Shown here: one piece after another, positions 21,212-33,148 of the stretch
Numbering within the stretch: position 1 is the stretch's first letter
Layout: the number at the start of each line of letters is the position of its first letter
Source of the DNA: Stagonosporopsis chrysanthemi
Taxonomy: Eukaryota; Ascomycota; Dothideomycetes; Pleosporales; Didymellaceae
DNA: 64,000 nucleotides
NCBI GenBank assembly: GCA_022560025.1
Contig: JAFISE010000121.1
Coordinates: 31,287 to 95,286, forward strand
Direction: 5' to 3'
The notes under the pieces: generated by a model
Seen by the model: only the letters and a program-made list of their open reading frames with translations
Database searches by the model: none
What the model was told of the DNA's origin: nothing
Position numbers and translations under genes: made by a program

Positions 21212-23504
21212 ATGGCCGTCTCACTGCGGGACAAACAGATAGGTGCGCTTCTCCACGATGCGCCGCGCCTGCGAGCTAACCATTGACTCTGCAGCCAGCA
21301 TAAAGCGCATTCTGAACCTCAATGCGCCAATTACGGATGTAGACGTCCAGAACGACACACACGATGCGCCAGACACAGCTCCCGGCGCCGCAATATGGAA
21401 GGTGCTGGTCTTCGACGAGATGGGAAGAGACGTCATAAGCTCCGTCCTTCGAGTGAACGACTTAAGAGCATCTGGGGTACTGGCGCACACTCGAGAGCCT
21501 CACAGAGCCTTGCTGAGCAGCTTTCCAGGTCACAATTCATTTGAACCTCGCGACAACACGGCATATGATCCCTGATGTACGCGCTACACGTCCGTCTGCC
21601 TGCCCTATAATTTGCTGAGAATTCGCAGGTCCCCGTTATATACCTCGTCGAGCCCACGGCGCAGAACCTCCAAACCATCACGTCCGATCTCTCGCGCGGA
21701 CTTTATAGCCCCGCATATCTGAACTTCCTCTCTAGCATACCTCGACCGCTCCTCGAAGACTTCGGCGCCCAGGTCGTGCAAACGAACACCGCAGAGCACC
21801 TGGCACAGGTCTACGACCAATACCTGAACTTTGTCGTTTCGGAGCCGGACCTGTTCCACTTGAACATGAAGGGAGCTTACCATACCCTGAACAGCGGTCA
21901 GACCTCGGATCAGGAGCTTGATAATGTCGTCGACCGGATAGTATCTGGACTCTTCTCTGTCGTTGTTACCATGGGCGTTGTACCTATCATCCGCTGTCCC
22001 AAGGGAGGGGCTGCGGAAGATATTTGCGCTAAGCTCGACCGAAAGCTGCGAGATCACATCCTGAACTCGAAGACGAACTTGTTCTCAGACAACAAGTCGT
22101 CGACAGTGTCATCAAGACCGGTCATGGTCATTGGTACGTTCATATCGTTTCTTGTGGCTGGAGTCATGCTAATCACCCAACAGTTGACCGAAACGTAGAT
22201 CTTGTGCCTATGTTCAGCCACTCGTGGATTGTAAGTTGACCGACACTTCAGCTTCCCGTCTAGCCACTGACATCTCACAGTACCAAAGCTTGGTGTATGA
22301 TGTACTCGATTTTAATTTGAACAAGATCAGCATTTCCGTTCCTGTGGACAAGGATCATCCTGAGAAGGGAGTCAAGAAGCAGTCGCACGACCTCACTGCC
22401 TCCGACTACTTCTGGGCAAGGAACGCGTCTCTACCATTCCCCAATGTTGCCGAGGACGTGACAAATGAATGGAACAAATACCAGCAAGATGCCGACAACG
22501 TCACTAAGAAGACCGGAGCATCCTCTCTGGACGATCTGAATGGAGAAACAAATCAGTTTGCGGCACACTTGAAAGGCGCCATGGCTCTGCTGCCCGAGCT
22601 ACGGGACAGGAAGACTACGATTGAGATGCACATGAACATTCTCGAGGCCGTCATGGAGGGCATTAAGAACCGCAAGATGGATTTCTACTTTCAGCTGGAG
22701 GAGGAGCTGTCGAAACAAACAAAAGCACAGATCCTCGAGGTCATCAAAGACAACGATAAGGGGGATGACCCCCTCGACAAGCTCCGCCTGTTTCTGCAAT
22801 GGTACCTCACCACCGAGACCGAGCTGTCACGTGGCGACTTTGAATCCTTCACACAGGCTCTTGATGCTGCAGGTGCCGATACGACACCTGTCAAGTATGT
22901 CAAGTCTGTCCGTCAGCTCACTCGCATGACTATGATCACCTCCGCTCCAGCACAACCTGCACAAAGTACCTCCCACCTTTTTGGTGGTTTTTCTTCTCTC
23001 TCTTCGCGCGTTACGGACAAGTTCAAGGAAGCCGGCCTTGGTGCTAATTTCGAAGGCGTCCTGAGCGGAATCAAGAACTTCTTGCCTACCAACACCGACC
23101 TCACCCTCACAAAGATCACTGAATCACTCATGGACCCACAGAATGCCTCTTCCTCCGCCATCAGCAAAACTGAGTCATACCTCTACTTCGATCCGCGATC
23201 TGCCAACGCCCGCGGCACGCTGCCTCCTGCCAGCGCATCTCGCAACCAACAAAACACTGTCGGTCGCGGCATCGAAGCAACATTTGGGCAGCGTAGGCAG
23301 GGCTTCAGTGAAGCCATTGTGTTTACGGTTGGCGGAGGTAGTATGGACGAGTACGGGAACCTGCAGGAATGGGCCAAGCGGACAAGTGCGAGCACACAAG
23401 GTCCGGGTCAGAAGCGGAGAATTGTGTATGGAAGCACAGCATTGTATAGCGCGACGGAATTCGTCACGAAAGACTTGGCCAAGTTGGGCGCGGAAAGCAC
23501 GTAG
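21212..23504 (+). CDS. SLY1: Sec1/Munc18-family protein Sly1 (ER-Golgi SNARE regulator)
   Basis: Six exons: 21212-21242, 21295-21476, 21529-21576, 21629-22133, 22184-22230, 22281-23504 (678 aa, usual size). All five introns (49-52 nt) are GT-AG and keep frame. The start is MAVSLRDKQI, then SIKRILNLN. The central run DVISSVLRVNDLRASG, VTIHLN, IPDVPVIYLVEPT and IVDRNVDLVPMFSHSWIYQ is diagnostic for Sly1. The C-terminus retains GRGIEATFGQRRQGFSEAI and FTVGGGSMDEY. Sly1 binds Sed5-type syntaxins and is needed for ER-Golgi vesicle fusion. The third exon is only 48 nt and the fifth 47 nt, which automated callers could miss. Confidence 0.95.
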
Positions 23505-24634
23505 AGCGCCCGCAAATCATGGCTCAGCTGGCCCAACTCGAGAAAATAGATTGATTGCAATATCAAAATGCAAGAATCAGGTGACACTGCACCATGATCT
23601 GTAGCCCGCAACCATTTTTAGCCCCGCCGTTGCTGACACCCACGTTTTCCGCCGCCAACAAAAAGCAATTACAAGCACAACACCATCGCCACGTGGGCAC
23701 CACCCCATCTCAATGGAACAGCACGCCTGAAACTTGCGTCATCCCACTCTCCACGTCCTAGTCGCTCGTCCGTGCCCCTGACACAAAAAGCAGCTTCCAA
23801 CGCTCCACACACACCCCTCCAACCCTTGCAACAATCCTTCCTCAGATCCGCGTTGCCGCGCTCCTCGGGGCTGCTCGGCAGAGCTGCCCATGCGCAAACC
23901 CCCGTCGAAGATCTGCTCTCGAACCTGAAACGTGCGGCTCTGTTTCACACGCGTAGTCGAGCGGTGGAAATGAAGACGTAGATCAGGAGCGAGTTGGTTG
24001 TGGCAGCGGCAGCAGCGTGCTTGTAGATGCGAAAAGCAAGGGAATGGAAGTTCTGAAACGGAGTTTCGTTGTGTTGCAGGGCACGGGCGCGTTGGCGGAT
24101 GGGGCAGGGGCTTGTTGGGCATGTTTGAGCGCGAGGTACGTAGGTCGATGGGGGAGTTGGGGGGATTGGGGCGGTGGAGTGAGGTAGCAATGGTGTGATG
24201 TGGTGAGATGAGATGGAAGGAGAAGAGATCGTGGCGTTGATGGTGCGGACCACCTCCATGGGAAGAGTCAGGGTGAGGGGTTGGGCGAGTGGTGTTGAGG
24301 GAAATGGCAATTTGGGGTGTGGATCGAGTAGATGAGTCTACAGATGCTGTAGGGATCTGTGGTGATAGACAGGTGAGATGAACACTCATGCTGGGTTCAG
24401 GAAAATTTCAGATTCTGATTTGAGGAAGTCATCTTTTGATGAGGTAGAGGTGTAGAAGCACTGTTGAGTGAGTGCGGAATGCGAAAGAGATTGCTTGTTG
24501 TAGATTAAAAATTGAGGACAATCTGGCTATGTACACTCCGGTATCTTGACAACACAGCACAGTCTCTTTGTATGTACACTTCGTGACGAACACACGCCCA
24601 ACCTCCGTCTCTTGCGATTCCTTTTCCGAATCCC
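23505..24634. other. Intergenic, nothing resolved
   Basis: This holds the 3' flanks of SLY1 and of the HET gene (convergent). Open frames at 23772-23981 (+) and 23739-24389 (-) lack a proper ATG or motif support. Confidence 0.4.
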
Positions 24635-26860
24635 TCACGAGCCTGTCTGCATACACGGCCCATAAACGCGGTGACATCTCGTCTCCCCACACCTTGCCAA
24701 CCCGGAGTTGAAGTTCCCGTCACCAAAGACCACACTCTTACTCTGCAATGTCCAACTGACGCTTTGCTTGGGGCTTCCAGTGTACGGGTTCATGCTTGTC
24801 AACACCCACGATCTTGCAAGGCCATCATATTCGGCAGTCTTGACCGCGTCTGGAACGGCGATCAACAACGTCTTGCTGTGTGCGAAGGGAGCAAACACGA
24901 TCGCCTTGCCGCCGTAGGATGGGTCTACTTGTAGGTAGGATGGCGAAGGTGCAGATACGATAAGTGGACCGTGGGTGCATTCTGTCGCGCCGCTTGCCCA
25001 AGAAATACCGGAAACAAGAATGCTTGACATAAAGGTCAGAAGCGAGGATAGGGCAGACTGGCCTTCCGGAAGCAGTATGTAATTCTCGATGATAAGGTTT
25101 GGGTTGAGAAGCATGTCAATGGAGTGCGGTTCGAGTGTGGATGTATAAGAGAAGTTAGGGTTATTGCTAAGCTCGAGCAGCCATTGTGGACCGCAGTCGA
25201 AGATGCAAGCAAGTGTTTGGATGAAGACGTTGCGCATCGATAAGGCACGTGGGTGGTCAGGAGCCTGCCAGAAGTCCCACATACCTGGGCCGCGGATCTG
25301 GAATTGAATGCAGAGATGGATGAAGAGCCGCGCTCGTGAGACATGCGTTGGGAATAACGGATTTGGATTCGAGCGATGTGGTAAGTCAAGAAAGATAAGA
25401 TCCAGTTGGGCGTACTCGGCTCTTCCGTCAGAAGACTGCCGTATTGGGTTTGAACTTCGAGGGAATCGACGTGGTAATGAACGTATTGTGCGTGTGTCTA
25501 GCGCTGTGGGTCTCGATAGCCAGGACACTGAGCCGTCATGTAGTTGTAGTGGTGTGCCCGTTGTGCAAAGACAGACCGGGTCTCGAGCAGCCAGACCAAC
25601 AAGAAGCAGTGATCGGAGACACTCATCTTCGATGTTCGGCCGCTGATACGGATTGGCCGGTGCCAGTGTTACAGGAAGCTTAGCAGCACTCAGAGCAATG
25701 CACGTCTTGTCGCGGTTGGCATCTAGCCTCCTCAGATATTCCGGCAATGATGGATTACCACCGGTTTTCATCTGGAAAACGTCCAAAATGGTCGGTACGA
25801 GTTGGGATGGGTGCGAGATTGCGGATTGTGGAGTGTCAGGCCTTTGGTCAGCAAGGCTATTTGCTTGTGAGCTGAAGTGCTCTATGAGGAGATCTTGGAT
25901 CGCCCGTATCTTTGATACTTGTGCAGGCGTGAACGTGACCAGCTCACTCGCCAGTACTAGCATATGGTGCAGGAAAGATGTCGTGAACCGTATCACTGTC
26001 TGTACTCCGTTGTCGTACTGGGAGGAACAGCGCAAAAGGAACACATGCTGCCGTCCCAACCTCATTTCATGTGTGCACCAGGCTCGCTCGAACCATTCGG
26101 ACTCGATGAATCGCTCGAAGAAAGAAATGAATGCTGGATAGTTGTACATGAAGGGTGTGTTTTGGCGCGCATTAGGCTCCTGGTCGACAGGCAGGTCGGA
26201 ATAGCTGTATTGATCCTGGTAGCATCGGAGAAACTGTTCCTCTGCTGGCGTGGCCAAGATGTCGTCCAAAGCCGCGATAACTACTCTGGCGTTGCTGTAA
26301 AGTCTATCAATTGCACCAATAGTGGTGGCTCTTTCGGCGTCATCATCCTGGTCGATGCAGACCTGGTCAAACCACAGCCCTTCGCTTGCACTCCTCTCCT
26401 TTAGCACGGCCTGGAATATGACGGCACTAGTCGGTAGCGAAAACTGCTCAGTCTCTCTGCTCCAAGCGAATGGGAGCTCTTCCACGACTTTCCTCGGTGC
26501 ACTCCGGTTCGTTTTTTTCCAGCAGTAGCTGAGTGCTATATATCCCTCTTCTCCGCCATGGAAATTGACATCATTGATCAATCGGAAAGCGAAGCCGGCT
26601 TCGGTATATTCCTTGGAGACGAAGTCTTTAGCCACTGATGGGGCCAGGTGACCGAGGTCCACCAGTAGCGTGTCTGCATCAATCTCATCTCGCGTGACCG
26701 CGGCCCATGGTCGTTGTCGTGAGAGCAGGTACTCTCGTGTGTGTGATGGAACGAGCCTTGCTTGCAAACTTGATGTGTCCAGCTCTTCCTCGTCAATCTC
26801 CAGGAACGAGAGGTGGCCAAGCCGAGGCAAGTAGGGAACTGGTGTCGTAGCGTAATTCAT
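24635..26860 (-). CDS. HET-domain (heterokaryon incompatibility) protein
   Basis: A 741-codon single exon from ATG 26860. The HET domain spans roughly residues 105-235. Its signatures are visible: GYIALSYCWKK, LPTSAVIFQAVL, LWFDQVCIDQDDDAER and IGAIDRLYSNARVVIAALDD. A further characteristic run, ESEWFERAWCTHEMRLGRQ, follows. HET proteins trigger fungal non-self recognition and cell death, although most family members in a genome are untested. The C-terminal ~450 residues are family-specific and I recognise no second domain. The neighbours are housekeeping genes, so this is probably an isolated family member. No introns are needed. Confidence 0.9.
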   Translation of the reverse strand: MNYATTPVPYLPRLGHLSFLEIDEEELDTSSLQARLVPSHTREYLLSRQRPWAAVTRDEIDADTLLVDLGHLAPSVAKDFVSKEYTEAGFAFRLINDVNFHGGEEGYIALSYCWKKTNRSAPRKVVEELPFAWSRETEQFSLPTSAVIFQAVLKERSASEGLWFDQVCIDQDDDAERATTIGAIDRLYSNARVVIAALDDILATPAEEQFLRCYQDQYSYSDLPVDQEPNARQNTPFMYNYPAFISFFERFIESEWFERAWCTHEMRLGRQHVFLLRCSSQYDNGVQTVIRFTTSFLHHMLVLASELVTFTPAQVSKIRAIQDLLIEHFSSQANSLADQRPDTPQSAISHPSQLVPTILDVFQMKTGGNPSLPEYLRRLDANRDKTCIALSAAKLPVTLAPANPYQRPNIEDECLRSLLLVGLAARDPVCLCTTGTPLQLHDGSVSWLSRPTALDTRTIRSLPRRFPRSSNPIRQSSDGRAEYAQLDLIFLDLPHRSNPNPLFPTHVSRARLFIHLCIQFQIRGPGMWDFWQAPDHPRALSMRNVFIQTLACIFDCGPQWLLELSNNPNFSYTSTLEPHSIDMLLNPNLIIENYILLPEGQSALSSLLTFMSSILVSGISWASGATECTHGPLIVSAPSPSYLQVDPSYGGKAIVFAPFAHSKTLLIAVPDAVKTAEYDGLARSWVLTSMNPYTGSPKQSVSWTLQSKSVVFGDGNFNSGLARCGETRCHRVYGPCMQTGS

Positions 26861-27771
26861 GTGGAAAGCGTTTAACGGTCACAGCGTCAGGTGTTTGAAC
26901 TCTATGACCCGAGGCAGGCATACCTTTTGATATGGCCTTCAGCACCCCTGCCCCACCATCATCGCCCAGGCACCTCGCCGTACGCACCCGCAGCTCCAAC
27001 CCGGTCACCACCCAGGCTGGCTGGGATGCCTAAGCTGGCCCGTCCGCAAGCACACAGTGCCCAAGCACGCTGCATGGATCGATGGTGGCAGGCCGTCACA
27101 AACGGGCCTCTCACGCAGCGTCTGTGCGGGGATCAAGTGTGAGGCGCGCATGAGGCGTTGGGCGGAACGAGCGACATGAGGGGGTTAACATGTTGGAGCC
27201 GAGATGCTGGGCCCGTATACAGGATGCGGGGCGTCCCTACCACATCGCTTCGATATGATTGGAGGACTAAAGGCGATTAGCGGCAGGAACTGCCGTAGGG
27301 CACGATGCAAAAAGAATTTGGAGTGAAACATGTACATACTTTTGCAAGGCTGAGGCACGCTAGAATTTCTCGAAGACAAAAGCAAGAACGATCCTTTCAT
27401 TTCACGACAACGATCATGACGTGACACCGGAGGGATATCGAGCACTGGGCAGACTAGAGCTATCGCTTTGCGCCAGCAGCAGAAGCCGTACGTTGAAGCT
27501 TGAATCGTAATGCGTTTGAGGCTGATCCCAGTCGGCTCTGGAGATCATGGTATATTTAGACCCACATCCTGGTAACGACACAACATCCGCGAAAAGAGAA
27601 GAAATTCATGGGCTCAAACACGATTTCCACGATATCCAAACCCCTGCTAAGCCGAGTACACACCGCTGTGTTTACCAAACTGCGTGGGTTTCGTAAAGTC
27701 TGAAGACGCTGCTCAATGAGGTATGCCTCCCGTGCATACCAAACGAATTGACAAATCTCCATACAAAAGCT
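26861..27771. other. Intergenic, nothing resolved
   Basis: This is the upstream region of the HET gene and the 3' flank of the stress-protein gene. No supported gene or repeat was seen. Confidence 0.4.
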
Positions 27772-29758
27772 TTAGTCTATCTTGGCGTTTGCAAGCTTGT
27801 CGCCGGGGCCAGTAAGAACGTTGGACATCCTCAGGTTTTGTCGCTTGTATTTGCTGTGTTTTCGCAGACGTTTCCTTGCAACCATGACCGGTACCGAAGA
27901 CTTGGTTACGAGGTAGTTACTGAACGAGCCAAGTAAAACACTGCCACAGTCAGTTCATGCACATATTAATGTGAGCGCTTACATACCCTTTGAGGGCGTT
28001 GCGGCCTCTAGACCCAAGGATGACGAGAGTCGGCTCAAGCATGTCAATCTGTCAAACGTCTGTCAGTGGTTGTACGGTGCTAGTGAAGTTTCAGACAACT
28101 TACAACTTCCGTAATCATATGCTTCGGGCTCTTGCAATGGAAGACCTCAACGACGATTCGCGCTTGAAGTCGAGTTTTCCTGAGCAGTTTCACGCACCTG
28201 TCAGACACCTCTACGCAAGCCTGATAACGGTCTTTCTCCGCTTTGCCCATCTTGCTAACGTCGGCCTCTGCAGCTGCGATAGTGTTTGATAAAGGCGTCT
28301 TCTGGGGTAGGCCATCGTGGCCTGACAGTGTCCTCTTGAGGTGGTTGCCCTCTTGCAATCCAGTTGTGCCCTGCGCAATTGGTGCGCCAAGGGCGTCTGT
28401 CGTGACACCGACTTCTTCGTCGACAGCATACACGGCCAGGAGTGTGTCGCCATCACGCAGGACAGTACCAATCGTCCATTCGAGTGCGTATGCTGCTTCG
28501 TCACTGAGATCCGTCGACACCAGATAAACACGCTGGCGCCTCAGGCCAGTGTCTGCCTCCTCTGCAAACTGCGTGTAATCTCCGCGAACGATCTGGCGAA
28601 CGCATCGATGAGCCTCTGGACTTGACTGAATGGGAGTGATCTGGAGAGCCATCTGCTGCGCCGACCGAAGTTCGGCCATATGATCTTCAGCATCGGAGCT
28701 GATAGGTGACGGCATCCTTGAATTGTCCTGGTCGAAGCTGGTGTGTGGATGTACATCCGTGGACTTGCGCCGCACCGTGGCTTTCTCACCATCTGGCCCC
28801 TCAATGTTGATGATCGGTCCGTTCAGTTTTCGCAATTTCTCTTGCCGCTCTTCGCGGGTCATGAATGAAGCTTGGAGGTCTCGCCCTACGTAGACGTCAG
28901 TAATCAGATGGGTGAAGGTTGTGTATCCAAACGCAACTTACCTTCTTCCTTCGCAGTCTTGAACAAGCTCTGTGCAGTGATAACCTCTCTGCCCATGCGG
29001 TCTGTGCCGCCAGATTCCGTCCTCGATCTCCTTCGACCCCTAGTCTTGTTACTCGAAGAACCAGTAGCCCAGCCATCATCCCAATCTGAACTGGATTCAG
29101 AGTTGTTGTCATCACTTTCTACAGCAGCGCTATCTTCGCCTTCGTCGCCATCGTCGTCGGTGGTCAGTCGGACGCCGCCGCCCGGGGCCGATGTGGTGCC
29201 CTTGGACGGATCTGAAGCTTTCCGCCCTCGTGGCGCAGTGTATTCGCTCTCAGAGTCGGTCATGGCAGATTCAGACATTTTGCGCATTGCCTCAGATGTG
29301 GAGATGGCTGGTCCTCGCCTTCGTGGCGACGAAGACCGATCAGGTCCTGGCGATCCAGACTGGGACCTATTGTAGGCACCGCTCATGGAGTTGTGTCGAT
29401 CCCTTGGGCTGCCTGAACCCAGAAAGCCTGTAGAATTCCCGTAGACCGAGGACATGGCTCGAGGCTTAGGGCCAGCCTGCGATACGCTTGCAATTGAATT
29501 GAATTGGTATGGAGCAGCGTCTGACATTCTGCTTCCACGTGGGGAGGATGGCGCGCTCTTGGGCATGGCGAATGGAATGCCAGTACTGTTGCGGCTTGTA
29601 CTGCGCACACGGCCAATGTCTGTGTTCAGATGGCGCGGCGTGGGGCTCAGCTGGCGGCCTCCTGGCAGAGGGCTCTCAGAGCGACGGCCTGCGCTATTCT
29701 TCCTCGCATCTCTGTGTTCCTTCATCTCCTGATCTATGGCAGCTGTGAGCGACGACAT
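27772..29758 (-). CDS. Universal stress protein (UspA) domain protein with long disordered N-terminus
   Basis: Exons 29758-28942, 28885-28104, 28048-27987 and 27940-27772 give 609 aa. All three introns (46-56 nt) are GT-AG. Exon 3 (62 nt) encodes only IDMLEPTLVILGSRGRNALK. The first ~270 residues are Ser/Arg-rich with repeated SP sites, probably phosphorylated and disordered. Residues ~275-300 contain FMTREERQEKLRKLNGP. The Usp domain starts about 375 (RVYLVSTDLSDEAAYALEWT). It ends with the nucleotide-binding loop GSRGRNALKGVLLGS (~545), matching the GxxGx(9)G(S/T) pattern of ATP-binding Usp proteins. ATG 29758 (MSSLTAAIDQEMKEH) was chosen because no ATG precedes it in the open frame, which does extend upstream. 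The specific role is unknown. Confidence 0.88.
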
Positions 29759-30725
29759 GGCTGCAGTGCGTTTTGCGCCGTTGATCGAGGGTCTGGAGCT
29801 GGCAGAGGAATGCGCGCTGTGTTCTGACGGGCGGTGTGCGTGCGCGTCGCTGGTGAGCAGAAGCACGGCGCGTTTGCGGGAGTCACGATTCGGCTGGTTA
29901 CAACGGCGTCACTGGCGTAGAGCGCTGTCGCAATGCGGGTTTGAAACTTTGATGCACCCCTCACTCTGACAGGCGGGTCTGGACTCTGGAGCTCGTTGTG
30001 TGGAGTGAGCGCGTGGTGAATGGCTGGAAATTAATGTGGGTGGGGTAGTACTCGAGTCCCAAAGTCGGAGGTGAGCTGATGTGATGGCGGGCCGGACCGT
30101 CTCCAATCGTCACTTCTAGCCACTGTCTGTGACAAAACTGCTCCCAAGAAGATCAATGAAGGGGGACGACATGAAGAGAGAGAAGAGGAACAGTCGGGCA
30201 GCCAAGGGAACTTTAGGGACGACAAGCGCGACACCATGTCTCGAGGGTAAGCCTAGGTTTGGTCTGATGGAGACAGACCCCTCATGCCGAGCCAGCTGGG
30301 CTTGGCGAATGACGTCCGCAGCGTGAAAGCACTCCAGAAACAGCTGGAGCTCGAGGCGTGGCTATTGAATTATGAGGAGGAAACACTAATTGAGCCTCAC
30401 TCCCTTCGCTGTCACCTGATTTGTGTTTGTACAGACCACACGTTGTGTGTGATGCTTATTGGGATCCGCATGCGGCTGGTGGTGTGGCTGAGCATGTCTC
30501 CACCTATAGCTGTGCGTCTGGCGCATCTATAACGACGCCGATTCATCGTGGCCATGTAAGCATGCTGGCCACACTGGCTCTATCTAGACATCTCTCGCTG
30601 GTGCACTTCGAACATGTTTGATTATTGTGCATTTGCTCCTTGCTTGGCTTGCTTGCTTGTTACAAATATGATACACCGTACAATGGCAGACAGCCAGCCG
30701 TTTCCAAACTCCGGCGTAACCAGAA
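29759..30725. other. Intergenic, nothing resolved
   Basis: This is the upstream region of the stress-protein gene and the 3' flank of the uS7m gene. Short frames only. Confidence 0.4.
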
Positions 30726-31847
30726 CTATCTCCTCTTGGGCAAAACGATGTTGGCACGAACAGCAACACCCAGCTTGTGGACAGCATTGCGCCTGTCCCA
30801 GAGAGCACTCTTGCCTTCAACAATATTGATCAGCTCGATAGCGACACGCTGTCCCATGCTGTTCTTGCCACTTCCCACATTCCTCCTCTTCGAAGCAGCG
30901 GCCAAGATCCACTGGATCGCCGTTCTCCTCCGCTGCCTTTTAGTGAGAGGGACAGGGATCTGCAGCGCCACACCACCACCAGCGGCGCCCTTTTGCGCGC
31001 GTAGACGGAGAAGCGGAGCGACAGAGTCGATAGCGAGTGTAAGGTAAAGGATGGGGTTCAAAGGGAGATGCGATGGTGGCGGGGCACCAGGAAGGAGAGG
31101 GCGAGCAGGATTGATAGTGGGAATGGGCGAAGTTCGGAGTTGCTGGAGAACTACTGCCATTTGCTGCGAGGTATTATCAGCACAGAACCTATAAGCCCTG
31201 CGTGGAGCAAACGACATACACGTTGGGCAGCACCCTTCTTCCCGTGGTGCATGAGGAGGTTGGTGACTTGCTCAACAACGGGGTCATACCGGTGCTTGAC
31301 GTGATTGCCCTGGGGCAGAGGCAGAGTGGGCGCCTCAAACTTGAGCCCAGGGGTCACTGGCAGCTTGGAGGCAGCCTCGAGATCGACAAGGCCCATATCC
31401 AATCCTTCGTTTGGTCGTGTTGTCATGGTGGAGTAGGTGCGCGAGCCTTTCGGGGCTGGGGTCTTGTTGCCCTGCTTGAGAGCATCCTGCATGACCTTTG
31501 GAAGGTTTTTCTGTGCTTCCTTGTCGCCCTTTACGATCTAGCACTTGTCAGCCGCAAAGCATCGAATCGTCGCAGACGGCCCTCACGTCTTCAACTGGGG
31601 TGCCTTGGTTGACATCCGGGCCCTGCTCGCCCATGATCTGCGCAGTCTTTGCAGCCTCCTCTGAAACGTGCTCAATAGGCTCTGAGCTGGGCTTGTGGGA
31701 TCGGTCTTGCGCGGGTGCATCGTCGGCGTATGTGCGGCTTTGCGAGGGCGCCACTCGCAGTGCGGATCGCGCAGGCCATTGAACCTGAGGCTTCGGCCTG
31801 AAGGCAATTGAGCGCGTGAAAGCGCTGAGATTCAGTCGTGGCGGCAT
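30726..31847 (-). CDS. Mitochondrial small-subunit ribosomal protein uS7m
   Basis: Exons 31847-31587, 31537-31220 and 31163-30726 give 338 aa. The N-terminus MPPRLNLSAFTRSIAFRPKP is basic, Ser-rich and lacks acidic residues, so it is a good mitochondrial presequence. The S7 domain occupies the last ~170 residues: YDPVVEQVTNLLMHHGKKGA, MAVVLQQLRTSP, LYLTLAIDSVAPLLRLRAQK, then a basic end with GKNSMGQRVAIELINIVEGK and SALWDRRNAVHKLG. S7 binds the 3' domain of the small-subunit rRNA. Introns are GTGAGG...TAG (49 nt) and GTATGT...CAG (56 nt), both phase 0. It is the counterpart of yeast RSM7. It is divergent from the Argonaute gene. Confidence 0.92.
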
Positions 31848-33148
31848 ATTGGCGGTGTTGTGTGTGTGGTGTCGATTCACATTCTTCGAAGGTGACGAGA
31901 TGTCAAATCTGGTAACCTCCGTATCGCGGAGCTAGGCTAGTCACGTGCTCTTGACATCCCAAGAACTATGATCATCGTAGCACATCAGCGTGCACATATT
32001 CACAACTCTAAATTTGGGCTGGCCCGTATGTCCGTTTGCAGCTGTGGCGGATTCTGCTCTCATGCCTTGTTGGCTGCTATTGCCGCGAAGCGCCTTGTGG
32101 TGCACCACCTTGGCAGCCTCGCGAGTGACCAGATCAAACTACAGGCCGTCGTCTACCAGCGCCTACGGACATGACAGTCATGCAAGAAGTACGCCAATAG
32201 ACATCGCTCGCAGTAGCATTCCCATTCGATATCGGAGACATCGATAGCGAGCAGTATGAAGCTAGCGAACTCCGCATCCCTTGGACCCAGTCGCAGGCTG
32301 ACAGACGTCACATACGACGTAAACATCCGGTGAACCGTCGAGCTGTGCCTGCTCTACGCCACACTGCAGATGCTGCTTTGCTGGTTGTTGCTGAGAGGCC
32401 AGATGCGCTGCAGCTTGATGGCACAGCGGCTGATAGCACAGGGAGCTAACACGACAACCACTTGCAAGCTGCAGAGCTGTCTGCATGCCCACTTTCAAGA
32501 AGACCCCATATCCACAAACAAAGCAACATGTCAACTCCATCATACGCACTCGCCCCACTCACACCGCTAGAGACGCGAACCCCCTGTCAAAACGTGAGCA
32601 CGCGTTAGCGCACGGCGCCTCATGCTGGAGCTAAAAGCCCCGCTCGTCCCGACCGCCTCCAGTCTCTAGCTCACCTCCACTATCATTTTCGCTGAATGGT
32701 TGATTGTTCTTGATTTGTTTGTGCAGGGATACCGGCTTCGGACTGTCGTACAGTTCTACCGTCCTGGGTCCTGGGTCCTGCCCGGACACACAATGCTGCT
32801 TCACAATAGGTAGGTGCTTTCGTTGTCTCTCTTGTGCTTTAGAGAAAAGAGAGACATGCAGCTTCCCGTACTGGACATTTTCCAACACACCAGTTGGCCT
32901 GAACACTGATTGTCTCTTCTGGCCGCCTCTCCACACACACACACACACATTCACACACCGTTTCATTCATTGTCTTTCATTGTCAACCTGCATGATACTA
33001 TTGCTTGAGCACAAACGTGCTTCGTCTCGCATCTTATAAACTAGAGCTAACCCACGACATATCAGCCAAAACTATCTGCTACTAATCTCAGCTCATCCTC
33101 AAGTACACAACGCTCCAACGTCAACCCACAAAACATCAACAGCAAAGC
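31848..33148. promoter_or_regulatory. Divergent upstream region of uS7m and Argonaute genes
   Basis: This 1.3 kb region separates two divergent start codons. A short CA microsatellite lies at 32932-32949 on the Argonaute side, where the long 5' leader probably is. No supported coding sequence was found. Confidence 0.45.
32932..32949. repeat. (CA)n microsatellite
   Basis: About nine CA dinucleotides upstream of the Argonaute start codon. Confidence 0.85.

Noticed and set aside
4105..21602. Shared 15-mer ACACGTCCGTCTGCC near 4105 and within a SLY1 intron near 21587
   Set aside because: Only two copies with unrelated flanks; one lies in an intron. Probably chance or a trivial shared word.
23772..23981. 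Plus-strand frame that looked like a mitochondrial presequence
   Set aside because: It has no ATG at its start and no continuation by splicing.
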